From Mesodorylaimus sp. YZB2_4 (Eukaryota > Nematoda > Enoplea > Dorylaimida > Dorylaimidae): a stretch of DNA of 64,000 bases. The translations under genes were made by a program, and so were the position numbers. The notes beneath the pieces were generated by a model. The model was not told the DNA's origin. It worked only from the letters and a program-made list of their open reading frames with translations, and did no database searches. The DNA is taken from positions 124,001 to 188,000 of the forward strand of contig JASANH010000933.1 of NCBI GenBank assembly GCA_030248295.1. The letters are read 5' to 3'. The stretch's first letter is position 1. Each line of letters begins with the position of its first letter. Shown in pieces: positions 1 to 10,980 of this stretch.

Positions 1-42
1 AGGGGGCTTACAGCTAGTGGTCAGTGGCGTCAGAGGTGATGA

Positions 43-660
43 TTAGCTGCTGTTAGCTGCGGGGCTTGGTCCCCAGCTTATTACGCTAGCACGACTCTCA
101 CATATGCTACTCTCCATTAAACCATCCAATTTAAATGCACCTAATAAAACTATCAAACGCCAAAAAAACAAACAAATCAAAAGGCACAAAACATGAGGTC
201 CTAAAATTACAAGACACCAAAAATGCATGAACATGCCAATGACCAGTAGATAAGACGAAAAGGAATATAAATTTGATTTGTAGACAATAAATTCAGCACA
301 CCACCTAGGCTCTTCCAAACACGTTACTCCAAACGCAATCACAATTATCACTTGAATGCGCACTCCTAAAACATTGAACTCATGGAGCAACTTAGCAACA
401 GAGCAACTTGAAAGAGCGCGTTCCTTACCATTCAGCAACAATCCTGATTTCACATCATCGTGCACCATGATAGCATCGGTTTTTAGAAGAAAAATGATAA
501 GAGTGTCGCTGCGACCTACGAATATTGGATTGCGCAGATGCACTTCTTTCCTTAAAATATTTTGCAAACTTGCAAGAATATCAACGCTGCCGCCAGTGGG
601 ATGGAATCGGTTTAATTTTAATTGCCGCCGATGTTTTATTCGCCTGAAAAATATGAGCAT
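43..660 (-). CDS. hypothetical membrane protein (uncertain ORF)
   Basis: An uninterrupted 205-codon ORF starts at an ATG at 660 and stops at 43, near the window edge. The first ~100 residues look globular. The second half has hydrophobic stretches around residues 100-115 and 135-170, so two or three membrane segments are possible. I recognise no family. It could be a single-exon gene, part of a larger gene running off the window, or a chance ORF in AT-rich DNA. No clear polyadenylation signal or splice partner was seen. Helicase relics and a SINE lie just upstream on the same strand, so this may be relic DNA too. Confidence 0.25.
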   Translation of the reverse strand: MLIFFRRIKHRRQLKLNRFHPTGGSVDILASLQNILRKEVHLRNPIFVGRSDTLIIFLLKTDAIMVHDDVKSGLLLNGKERALSSCSVAKLLHEFNVLGVRIQVIIVIAFGVTCLEEPRWCAEFIVYKSNLYSFSSYLLVIGMFMHFWCLVILGPHVLCLLICLFFWRLIVLLGAFKLDGLMESSICESRASVISWGPSPAANSS

Positions 661-793
661 TTGGCTGGTTCATACAGGAGTGACCAAGTCAAAATTTGAA
701 AGCATGCCGTAAAGCAAGTTTCAGCACTAATTGAAAGTCGCTGATTTTAGAAATGCTGGTATTTTCGCCTCACATTCACTAGAAAATTCGCAA

Positions 794-947
794 CTCGCGT
801 CATGTCATGGCACGTAATACTTTATCCATGCCAAGCCCTACAGCACACTCGAGGGCTAGGGAACACATAAATTGACGATCATATTCTACCCAGGCGGGAG
901 TCGAACCCTCCCCTGCAGTGCGCACCTAGCGTGAGAGGAGGACGCCT
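794..947 (-). mobile_element. tRNA-derived SINE, family 2 (copy 1)
   Basis: Read on the minus strand, this starts with a tRNA-like core (GGCGTC...CTCTCACGCT) and a B-box GGGTTCGACTCCCGCC. A tail follows with TTCCCTAGCCCTCGA and GGATAAAGTATTACG, ending in an ATGACATGAC-like tail. The same order of blocks recurs at 27553-27712 on the plus strand, which establishes it as a dispersed element. It ends immediately beside the helicase motif-I relic at 967-1120. Confidence 0.7.
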
Positions 948-966
948 AAATACCACATGCACACCG

Positions 967-1120
967 CTTTCCCCCATTTAAAGCGGCAAAATCTAGCGCG
1001 TACTGTGGCAATAAAGACGTTTTCCCACTTCCCGTGTGGCTGCGCACGACAAAAGCCTTGTTCGACTCTAATAATTTCATAAACTCGCCGCGTTTTTCCT
1101 CCACTTGCATCTTCATTTCT
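967..1120 (-). pseudogene. DEAH-box helicase relic, motif I segment
   Basis: The minus strand encodes an open stretch with EEKRGEFMKLLESNKAFVV followed by the Walker A motif HTGSGKTSLLPQY and then LDFAALNGGKR. The E/R-x-E-F-x-x-L-L lead-in followed by TGSGKT and LPQ is typical of DEAH-box RNA helicases. The frame is open for about 50 codons and stops right after GGKRC at the edge of a SINE. CG|GTGTGC could also be a splice donor. A motif II fragment lies upstream on the same strand (1227-1370), which is the wrong order for an intact gene, so a decayed or rearranged copy is more likely than a working exon. Confidence 0.6.
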
Positions 1121-1122
1121 TA

Positions 1123-2918
1123 AAAAAACCAGAGCCTCCTTATTACCGCTGTCTACCACAGTACAGTCCTCAGCTGATTTGCCTTATCTTAGCTGAAACA
1201 TGGTCACATTGATGACAATTATTTAATCAGATCGATGTTGCACTCTTCACAACACCAAATAAAAGGTCTGTATCCAATGTCCGCTCGTGCGCTTCGTCGA
1301 TGAAGATGACGCTGTATTGGCCAAGACACTACTAATCCTTCTCGGATGTTCCACAGTACAGAGCACTTGTAATGAGGTACCTTGCATACGCTCGTGGGCG
1401 GCACGGTTGGGACGAAAGCGATGGACGCGCGAGTACACCAGGAGGTCGCTAGAGGTCGGTTCGGCCAGAATCTGCGAATGCGATGATAACACTCACAAAA
1501 GAAGTGCAATCGCGTCGAGAATCTGGATAATTACAGATGGGAAGGAACGAAAGAAAGATTCCGACGTTGGTTGCTTTCGCTCGCGTGGCCAGCGGTCAAA
1601 GACGAGCTGCGCAAGTCGCACCTGAGCATGTGGCGCGGGAGGCAAATATTGCGTTTAACTCGTTAAACTTGCAAAAACTTATCCCCCCCCCCCCCCCCCC
1701 GTTAGAATCACTTCCCTTCCACTTGCACAAATCAGTGGCGAAAATCGTGCAAGTCGAAAAACTTGAGACCAAAGAAATTTTGATACTACCCGTAGTCCAA
1801 CAAATTTGCATCGCTCATTGAGACTTTTTACCAACTCGTAAAAACTACCGCAAAACATTTTCCACCCCTTTGGATCACTTACCTTTTACAAAAATGGCGA
1901 GTATTATGTATTTTGATGGGCGGCTAGAGTCATTATCGATATCTTTCAAAACTTGTCTTCGTATCGATCGGTTCGCCATGGCTTCTCCTCGCCTGGCGCG
2001 CACTTATCCTTATCACACATATTCACCACTGCCACTTGCCACTTTGATGCTCAGGTGCGACTTGTGCAACAAGTATTTCGAAAAAGTGCATCAGCTTCCC
2101 CCCGGATGCCGCCCTAGCCTCATCTACACCAGGAAAAGTGGATTAGCAAGCTGCGTCATCAGCTACAAAACCGGGTAAAAGAGCGTATCTTATCAAATGC
2201 TACGCTATCATACAGTACTTGACTATTTCAAGGGATTTGCACCGCTATTTTGCTTCACGACAAGCACTCGGCTCGCAGGGCCATCAAGGCGCATAGAGTA
2301 TAAAAATCCACTAGTACTCAGCCATGTTGACTGGCTTGTCCAGGTGACGCAGATAATGCTTATTAGCATGTTTGCTTAACAAGGTGACGTTGCGCAATTC
2401 TTTCGAGCCTATGCGAAATATTGGATGCTGATCGATGCATAGACGGACAAAAACGCCCAGTGCGTCACTTGTTGATTGCGCGATCGCTAAATGGCAGCTG
2501 GGCTACGAGCGAGCTGCAACGCAACTCGGCTCGCGCGAGATCCTAGATCGCGCAATTTGGTGCTGAAGGAACTGTGCTCCTTCGAATTTCTCCTTGGCTA
2601 TACAAAATTACATAAGCTGCTCCAAGATGAGACGCTCGCTCATTCTACCTCGGAAACTGAGACTAGAAACGTGGCTACAAGTCCCATAATATCGTACACT
2701 TTGGCAGGTGCGTGCGTCGTTTCCATACTGTACTGTACGTCTGATGGTGGCAGCGAATGCCCCCACCCTGTGATGACCCCACCCGCTGCCCCTGGTGAAG
2801 TTTTGTAATCTGTTTGAGACATATCCTCGACCTGGTTATCTCTAAGGCAAGATTTTCTTGATACAATACATCGGTTTCAGATTCCGCTATTCTCCCATAG
2901 TCCGTCCGCTCGGTCAAA
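1123..2918. other. gene-poor stretch outside the helicase relic
   Basis: Apart from the helicase relic at 1227-1370, I see no convincing gene here. A run of 15 or more C lies at about 1683-1700. Short ORFs exist on both strands but show no domain, splice pairing or family resemblance. The last part (about 2830-2918) should hold the promoter and 5' UTR of the small gene starting at 2919. Confidence 0.4.
1227..1370 (-). pseudogene. DEAH-box helicase relic, motif Ia and II segment
   Basis: Minus-strand codons 1322-1227 encode [30 protein letters not shown] and a stop. This is a perfect DEAH motif with its usual flanks ([13 protein letters not shown]). Just upstream, in another frame, lies [12 protein letters not shown], which resembles motif Ia (CTQPRRIS). 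A third frame has IREGLV, which resembles the REGLV-type segment before motif II. Homology spread across three frames, with in-frame TAGs directly ahead, points to a frameshifted, shortened pseudogene copy. It may be a DHX33/DHX35-type helicase, but the fragment is too short to decide. Confidence 0.65.
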
Positions 2919-3447
2919 ATGGACAAAGCCGCCAATGATAACAAATCGCAGCAGTGCAACCCAAACAATCCGAAGTACCAAGGGCACGAGAAGGTAAGTT
3001 TTCTAATTGGCTGTGATGGCCTCTCTGACAAGGCCAAATCTCACGATCAGTACCTCGAAGCTGCCCACAAAATCAACAAAGGTTGGTTACCCTAGCTTAC
3101 ACTGGGGCTCTGGAGACATCCTACATTCTGCCTGCCTCTGGAAATGGCAATAGCAAGGTCTCTGATCAGTCAGCTGATCAGAGACCTGATCAGATGCTTA
3201 TAAGACGGCTGTTTGTTCGTTGACGCTTACTTCATGATTTTATCGCAGTTTGATGCTTTTGTCTTTCCACTCCCAAGTGCTCATTTGCAGCTTTATGACT
3301 ATGACTAGCTCGAGGGCAGATCCTACTGGGTGGCCTGCATTGTTCTTATTTCAGGGGTACACTGGCACTGGCACGAAAGCCGACTTGGACAACCATAGTC
3401 AGCAGCTGAATCCCAATAACGAGAAGTACCAGCAACCAAAGAAGTGA
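2919..3447 (+). CDS. small Asn/Pro-rich protein, tandem copy 1 (55 aa)
   Basis: There are two exons, 2919-2993 (25 codons) and 3355-3447. The intron has GTAAGT and TTATTTCAG ends and phase 0. The start context is AAAATGGA. The protein begins MDKAAND, carries QCNPNNPKYQG at the end of exon 1, and GTKADLDNHS followed by QQLNPNNEKYQ in exon 2. The gene 1.4 kb downstream has the same exon layout, a first exon of identical length (25 codons) and the same motifs, which is strong evidence that both are real. There is no signal peptide or membrane segment, so it is probably a soluble, disordered, polar protein. Function is unknown; I cannot name the family. Confidence 0.75.
3157..3186. repeat. perfect short inverted repeat in intron
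   Basis: Arms GGTCTCTGATCAG and CTGATCAGAGACC are separated by TCAG, giving a perfect 13-bp stem with a 4-nt loop. It lies inside the intron of the first small Asn/Pro-rich gene, so it could fold in the pre-mRNA. Confidence 0.8.
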
Positions 3448-4878
3448 AGCAAAGTCGAGAAAGAAAGTTTTGATGAGTTCGATGAATCGTTTTTTGTGGT
3501 AGTTTTAGGGTTTGCTAAAGCTTACTTTTATTGGTCATGCTTATCTAACCATTTCACGATGCACCTTTTTCTGATTTCGTTTATGGGGTCATTTATCTTT
3601 GCTGGCTAAATGGAAATGAAACGCTTGGGTGACAGTATTTTCTTTTCTGTGTCAAAGAACTCGTACCTACAAGTAGTGCGAAGGGCTGAGCAGGATCCAG
3701 CATAGCCGAACGAATGGCAGCTGAGGTGGTCAGATAACCGACAAAAGTTAATGTGCGTGCGTGCGTGAGAGCCAAGCCACTTGCGATTGCCCAATTCCCT
3801 GTCGAAGCACTACGACAGAGTCTGTTAATTGCAGCCTGACATGAAGGGGCAATTTCGATAGAAAAAAGTTGCTCTATTGTTGAAAATTTGAAAATCGCGC
3901 AGGCAAAGGATTTCAACGTGAGTATGGTGTGGTCCAATCTGTGTGTACACGTTTCCCCCGCCCTGATCAATAGAGCGTCTGTCGTTCGTGAGCGGCATCA
4001 ATCACAGAAGCAGATCATGGAAGCTGTTTATTGCATGGTGTTCAAATGGACTTCAAGCAGATTCACTCTACTTCGCAGTTGATTGTGTGACAGTCTCGGC
4101 ATTATAAGTGCAATTTTAGTAGGTTTCAGGAGAACAGGTGCAGTATGACAGCGGAATGCCAAAATTTTGCAATCATTAGCTAGCTTCTTGTACAGTACAG
4201 TAGATACATGTTGCAACGCAGATCAGGGGCAGCCATCAAAATCAATGAAACAGTGTGTCACTCGGGATTCAATTATCACTGATAATTATTGTGCAACATG
4301 TTTTGTGTTCCACCCGACTCTCGGCCCATTCGTCTGTGCCCTCGCACAGTCGAAGACCGCAGTTGCGTAGTGTATGCGCAGACACAGTCATCGCTCATCA
4401 GTCATTGACAGTAGACTAGATCCAAGAAAATATTTCTCCTTTTTGCTAAACGCAAGAATTGCGCAACTTTTGCGCAAGATGTTGTTGTTGTTACATTTCA
4501 GTCTGAGCACGTGATTTCGATGGCAAGGAGGTGGGGCAGACAAGGAGCGTATCAGCCAATCCAAGAAATACGCGCGCTGCGTGCGGCTTATTTGCTCCGC
4601 CTCCTCACTATATGAGAAGCTGGATTTCAAAATCGTGGTCTCTGTTTTGGAGAATCAAAGTGAAGTTACGAGCGTTCAAGAAAGCGGCTACCAATTTAAG
4701 ATCAGGTATGATTTACGAATCGTAGTGGAGGCCTGGGGGCTTGGTCATTGACTGGTCAGCTAGAGATGTGGCTTGTGGAGGGGAGGGGTCGATGGGAAGT
4801 CAGCCAGGTGCATTTAGGTATGGCTTTATTCCGATATTGTACTTCAGATTATAATCGGAAATCTGCATTGAATTCAAA

Positions 4879-5317
4879 ATGGATAAGCACGGAGGCAATA
4901 ATCGAGCCAATCAATGCAATCCGAATAACGCGAATTATCAAGGTTATTCGAAGGTGAGTACCGGGTACCCTATGCTAGTGATGTAGGTGACTGACTGATG
5001 ACTGATTTTGTAACTTCTCACGATAAGATGTGTGTGAAATATAAGACTGCCAAATTTGTGCCAAAAATGTTGGTCCCCTTGGTTTGCAGCACAGCCTGTC
5101 ACCGTCAATAAGTGGTGTCTACCTGTAGTACAGTAGTTTGAATTTTTAGTCTTATTCGGGAATCGGGACTCGTTCCGATCTGAACAATCATTCTAATCAA
5201 CTGAATCCAAATCACGGTCAATTCGGTGGTGGGCACAGTGGCGGCCAGAGTCGTGGTGGTGGTGGTGGTGGCGGCGGTGGAACCAAGTCAGGCGGAGGTT
5301 CCGGTCACAAGAAGTAA
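4879..5317 (+). CDS. small Asn/Pro-rich, Gly-tailed protein, tandem copy 2 (80 aa)
   Basis: There are two exons, 4879-4953 (25 codons) and 5150-5317. The intron has GTGAGT and TTTTTAG ends and phase 0, exactly where copy 1 is split. The protein starts MDKHGGNN, has NQCNPNNANYQGY and then GIGTRSDLNNHS with NQLNPNH, matching copy 1 position by position. It then diverges into a Gly/Ser/His-rich tail with a run of nine Gly, ending GSGHKK. Copy 1 lacks that tail. No signal peptide is seen. The pair arose by tandem duplication, and the tail is a lineage-specific extension or was lost from copy 1. Function is unknown. Confidence 0.8.
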
Positions 5318-6945
5318 AACGGAACCAGCATGGTGATTTTTTCGTGAATTTGAGAAATTTTTTGCGTGGGTTTTGGTTTGGTAGTTAAATAATGGATGAT
5401 AATGAGGTAACGATGAAGGTTGGATCATGTTAATGTGGAGGAATTTTGAGGAAAGCGTGAACTATTCATGGAAGTATAAGTGATGTTTAGTCTTGCTCAT
5501 TTCTGCTGGTGAAGCTTTCAGATGAGAGAGATGGCTCACAAAAATGGCGGCTGGTCTTTGGGAACATGATAAATACGCTCCACTGATCAGGGGTAGGGTA
5601 GCCTGGAACCAGAGGAGAGTTCGCCTTGCTCGTGATGAGCCCTTGTTTTTTAACTCCCACTGTACAGCATACTGTTGGGTTTGGACGTTGGGCGTGAGTA
5701 GGCTACCAGGCAGGCGCCGTACGTATAGTGTGTTTGGTCTACAGTTTGCCTATATGCGTATTAGTCATTGCCATGCCTTTGTGCACCACCCGTAGGATTG
5801 TTGGAGTCTCGTAAAAGCCAAACTAGGAAGCGGTCGAGTCTTCGCTGCTCTCGTGAGCCGTAATACGACTGACAGTACACAACACATACCAGAACCAATC
5901 AATGAGGTCCAATCTGCTGAGACTGAGTTTCTCATTGTAGGCGGGCACAAACTAAATCCAACCTAGTTCTACAATACAGTAATCTCACAATCAGTTCTTC
6001 GTTGGGGGAGTACAGTCCCACATGAGGGGTGCACGTGGCTTCGGCCTTGCTGTTTGCAGTATACTGGGTCAAATGGAAAAGGATTCAGTGATCGGCTTGA
6101 AACAGTAGCTATGTGATACCCTCCCCGTGTATGGGTTGGAATACCTACACGCGTGCTAATTCGGATCAACCCTGCCGCGGTCCCTACCGAATTGATGGCA
6201 CTTTATTAGACACCTCTACGCTGGTACAACCAACCAAGTGAACAGCACTGATACAGGAAGAGGCAGCTGGGGGAGATACCCAACCGCACGGTCGACGAGA
6301 TAGATGGTGACTGACTAGCAGTCCAGAGGGGCCAGTCAAGAGGCCCTACGTAGAACCAGTCAGGGAAAAGGAACCTTCATCATTAGATGCGGGTTGCAGG
6401 TATAAAGCACAGTGCAATACACCGAATATCGACTGCAATAGTCCTAAATGGTAATACCGATTGATCTGGCCACCTTGTACAAAGAAGAGTCGTCTCTGCA
6501 ACATTTGGGTCTTCGTGCCAGTACACTGGACCAACGGGGCTGTGGTGAGGTTCAAATCAAGCCACGCAGCCCAGGTAACGATGTCCTGTAGCTTGAGTGA
6601 ACTGGCCGCCCCGCCACGCGATAGAGGTGCGACCCGTGACGATACGAGAGCAACCGTTTACTGAGGCGGCTCGACTCCCGACTGATTATGAGAGGGTCTA
6701 TGGAGCCGGCTGCTGACTTTGGGTCATCGAAATATGCAGTAAACTGGCCCACACAGGTATACGCGATGCTCGGGTCCAGGAACTCGTCTTCCCAATCCAT
6801 CGCAAGGTAGAAACTAGTCAATGAAGTACTAAGGCACCTATTACTCCCAGCCTTTTACTGATCGATGCCCTACGGAGCCCAAAAGCAAATCAAAGTCCTG
6901 TCTGCAAGAAATGCGCTTTCCTATGTTTTACCACGTATGCCTGCT
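5318..6945. other. intergenic stretch, no gene recognised
   Basis: Only short ORFs without family resemblance, splice pairing or repeats in frame are seen. The first 200 bp is presumably the 3' UTR of the preceding small gene. I see no RNA gene and no clear mobile element here. Confidence 0.4.
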
Positions 6946-7190
6946 GTAGTGGTCAAGAGGATGTTAGTTTCATATTTACCGCGCATTGCTATAAGAATAT
7001 GGTTGCCTTCATTTTTATTTGGCGCTAGTAAATTTGTTGTGTTTAATCTTGAATCATGTTATTTTTGCATGTTCTAGGAACCCTATATAAGCTCGTCGTT
7101 TCGTGTCTTTAGAGCGCTTTAGTCTGTTCGTGAATTTCGGTAATCCAATAAAGAGTTGCTTTAAATCGAGTAGAGCCCCCTTTGTAGTAA
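6946..7190 (+). mobile_element. possible solo LTR / LTR-like promoter
   Basis: The stretch begins TGTAGTGG and carries a strong TATA box (CCTATATAAG at about 7082). About 60 nt later comes AATAAAGAG at 7147 and then a GT-rich tail. A TATA box and an AATAAA signal this close together, with no ORF between them, is typical of the U3-R-U5 order of a retrotransposon LTR. No second LTR, primer-binding site, gag or pol was seen. A convincing terminal CA and target-site duplication were not found, so the boundaries are approximate. It could instead be a cellular core promoter. Confidence 0.3.
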
Positions 7191-7638
7191 CCCACCCAAA
7201 CTCTACACTGCCTTTGTTTTGAACAATGCAGACAAAATGTTTCCAACGATGACAGAAGGATCAATATGATCAAAGAAAATGGGAATACCCGACCTGTGCA
7301 CTCGCGGACATCATAATCAATAAAAGTGCGTCACTTAGAATTCGATGATCACTGATAATCATTGATCAACTTTCTCAGTATTCCACTTCAGTCTCCTTAT
7401 AGTCCAGCTATCGGGCCAAGTATTCATAAACCATCTCCACGGGAGCCTGTATATTTTGATATTTGTCGTCTTCAGCATTTTCTGCCAGACTGTCGGACAT
7501 TCTCCGTTTCAGACAGAATACTCCTCCGAACCGGGGCCTGTTTGGAAGACTCCACCCTGCGAGCCTCACAGCACAATCAATGGCAAGGACGCAGCCACCG
7601 CCGTACTGTAGATAACAGGACCACAAGACTTACCGAGT

Positions 7639-8623
7639 CTATATTCCACTGGTCGGATCCACCGAGTTGTTCTTTTTCGGCAAGAGCACCTTTTTGCACG
7701 CCTTTCTGAAACTGCTACTCAATCCATAATAAAAAAAGAAATGGGATCCCGTGTTGATCGTTTGAAGGATCAGGAGGTATGGTCCGACGGCTGCGTGAAT
7801 GGCCGGAGGGGCGTGCAAAGTGAGCAGAGAGATGGCAGCCGTGACCAGACCCCAAGCCACGATATATATACAGCCCACGGTCATCATTATCTTGAATGCC
7901 CCCATTTGGATTTGACGAGCCCAGCTGGTTCTCTGCACTTCATTCTGCCATTTCTTCGCCCAGTACCTGACCGACACGATGGTTATGGCCACCCCGTAGG
8001 CACTGACCGTTATAAATGACCACACGTTGCCCTCCAAGGAGTCGCTTAGGCGGAAGGGTTCGGGATAAGCGTAGGCGTAGATGCAAATCGGCAGAATCGT
8101 GCTTCCATCATCCAAATGTCAAAACATGAATGGTATGTGGCTGAGCACGATGCCCCAACAGAGCGCGTTCAGCATCAAGACGTACTTGACCGACCTCAGT
8201 TTCTTGTAGTAGATAGGCACCCCCAGAGCCAGCAGTCGGTCCACACACAGCATGAGGATGGCCAACAGGGCCGTCTTGCTGGCAACGATCAAAGGCAACA
8301 AGACGAGCATACAATTCAGTTGACTGAGCAGGTCGGGCGTATTCGTAATGGCGTACATGAATTTACGAAAAGAATTGGCGAACGTGGCCAGGGCGTTGAG
8401 GAATTCGACGAGCGAATGACTGAAAATAATGAACTGACTTTTATTGTGCAGCTCCTTGGTTCTGACTTGTCAGCATGACCAGGAAATTGGTGATGCTGGC
8501 CATTAGGGCGAGAATGCTGAGAGTCAAGTTCGGATTCACTGCACTTTTGAGAATGCTAAGGGAGAAGGCGGCTTGCGATGTCGCATTGCTGACCACGACT
8601 CCAGTGGAATTGGTTGTGTTCAT
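7639..8623 (-). pseudogene. rhodopsin-like 7TM receptor, probably broken
   Basis: Segment 8623 to about 8473 encodes MNTTNSTG, with N-glycosylation-type sites, and TM1 (ILALMASITNFLVML). A ~54-nt intron ending TTATTTTCAG precedes the segment from 8419. That segment holds TM2, TM3 (ILMLCVDRLLAL, a DRY variant), TM4, TM5 (VWSFITVSAYGVAITIV), TM6 (IMMTVGCIYIVAWGLV) and TM7, with an Asn-Thr-x-x-His-Phe-Phe-Phe-Tyr-Tyr stretch in the NPxxY position and a basic tail ending near 7642. Two lesions are seen. An in-frame TGA at 8119-8121 falls between TM4 and extracellular loop 2. At the intron, the only good GT donor (A|GTCAG) gives phase 1 while the downstream frame needs phase 2. So this is a pseudogene, a sequencing/assembly error, or a misjudged exon. 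The ligand is unknown. Confidence 0.65.
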
Positions 8624-10980
8624 TCCCGATCCGATCGCCCGCGACTAATCAAGCAGATCAGGACAATGGAAGGGTGTTTAAAGAACAGTACGTCCGATGT
8701 TTAGTCCCTCTGGAACGAGAGAGTGTGATCGTGAGAATGTGCGAAGGTCCTTTTAAGGAGGTTACCTGAGCAGCGACTGATTAAGTGGACTCCCATTCGC
8801 TCTGTCAGACAGCCCTGCCTAATGAACAAGAACCTTTTTGAAAAGAAACGCCGAGACATCCGGGCATTGGACTAGCTGAAGGTTGAGGCAGGAATAGGTG
8901 TGGGTTCAGAGGATGTGACGAAGGGATGGAGACATCAATTATAATGCAAGCAGACACGGACCTCTGTTTATGGGGCACGCCTAAACACAAGCCAGGGTGT
9001 CTATCGATATTGGCGAAGTCATATGACACTTATTGTGTGGATGACGCAGAAGATTATATTAGATTAGTCTTCCCTTCTCATCCGGGTACCCTAGGCAGTG
9101 AATTCGATTCAGTTTCACCAATGCCCTGTCGAATGCGACGCGCGGGTAATAAAGTTTTTATCATAGCTGTCCTCTCATTATGTGCTTTGCGTACAGCGAG
9201 GCACCAAAATAGGAAGTAGACAAGCTAGTTATTAAATCTATTTCCCGTTTTTTGCGTGTTTTGTCAAAAAGCCGGCCGACAGCATGCCCTGATCGTGAGC
9301 ATGAGTGAGTCGTACTGTATTCTATGTATAGCCCGTATGGTGAATGTATGGCACCTACAGTATGTATGATGGTCTTGGCTGGACCTGTGCGAGACTGTGA
9401 GGGTTATGCTGGGCTGTGAGTCAACCAGCATTCTGTATTGCCGCCACGGATCCAAAGAAGATCGATAGATGACCACCAATTCGACAAGGACTTCAAAGCT
9501 AATTAGCACCATCGACAACATGTTGTGGCGAGTTCAGCCGGTGCTGCCAGTAATCACGGTCTGCAGACGTCAATGCTCAACTAAGAAAAAGGCAATTTGA
9601 GCCAATCGTTCTCTAATTACTAGTTAGCTAATGAATCTTTTTGAATGCGAGCACTGTGCAGACAGTCATTATTTCTCGCCCTTGCTCTCCTGTTTTCCTG
9701 CCCCTCTAGACGCCACTTATTTTGTCTGGTAATTTGTGATCTGGAAACAAAGACACGCCTAAATCCTGTCGGCAATTTCGACTTGACAGCCTCCGTGCTA
9801 ATTTGAATTATGACATCACAAATTTGCGTAATGCACAGTAATCCTGTCGACCAAAGCCTTCTGTGAGTTCGCCCAATTAATTTGAAGTCAGATAAAGCCA
9901 GCAGAGTGAAGCGTCTGAATTCATCGCTCTTCGCTCTGTCTACTCGTATTTCTGTTCAGTCGAGACAGAGAAGTTGGAAGAAATTTGTTACAAGGCCACG
10001 TATAAACAGAAATACGAGTAGCCAGTGCGAAGAGCGATGAATTCACACAGCGAGCACATTAGGAACACAAGAATCTGGAGCGCCAATAAGTGCAATGAGG
10101 GTTCAAACTCTATTCAGCAAATCACGAAGCTCCTGTTCCATCTTGGAGGTAGTGCATGCATACGAAGGTGTCCTGGGAGCGTAAATCAAGAAGATGGGGA
10201 TTATCTTAAGAAGTTGCTTAAGCCCCATATTGGATGGCGATGCTTTGGATGCCACCCATGGCCAGCTTACATGATGACATGCGATATCGCCCCTCGAGTT
10301 TGAGTCCGGTATCATGCACACTGTACGTCATACTGCGCGCTAGCACATGGCTCTGGTCGCCAGCAATGGAACACTAGATTCTCCAACATGTCATCGGCCA
10401 TTCTTACTTCGCTCAATCGCTTTCCGTAACTGCTGTCCCTCAAAGTCGAGATGAGATCTGAGATATAGATGCACGATAAATGCAAAACTATTAAAAATTG
10501 CGTATCGACTTCAGCACGCGATCTCGCTCTTACAATCAGCACCATCTGGGCACTGATCAGGTGAGCGGGTGGAGCGAGAGAACGAAAAACTCGTCTTAAA
10601 CACCCCATCAGAGCAGTAGACATTGAAGCTCGAGAAACGCATCCAGGAGCCCAAGGAGGTCGTCCAGCCAGCTATATTGCGAAGAACTTCATCGCGTCAA
10701 GACCCACACGAGTCGCAGAAATCTGTTTGTGTTGGTATCCCAAGCAACGGTGTCCTGATTTTGAGAGCTGTGCCACCTCTTTGAGTGCCTTTTGCCATTC
10801 TCATCATGCTGTTTGACTGACCTCAGTCTTCATTGTCATTTTCCAAAGAGACCCCGATGATCGATTAATTTTACATCGATTTTCACGATCAGATTGGCAC
10901 GAGCACGACATCATGAGCACACACACTCCACAAGCAGTCATCACCATCAGATCACGATCGCCATCACCTCGTCTCGCCGA
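8624..10980. other. intergenic stretch with one foldback element
   Basis: No gene was recognised. The only structured feature is the 41-bp imperfect inverted repeat at 9916-10045. Short ORFs around 8926-9219 and 10312-10623 lack domains or supporting splice signals. Confidence 0.4.
9916..10045. repeat. foldback element, 41-bp arms
   Basis: Arm 9916-9956 begins TGAATTCATCGCTCTTCGC and ends TACTCGTATTTCTGTT. Arm 10005-10045 is its reverse complement with about two mismatches in the middle (TCTGTC against ACTGGC). The spacer is 48 nt. This looks like a small MITE or a hairpin-forming transcript source; no ORF overlaps convincingly. Confidence 0.75.
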
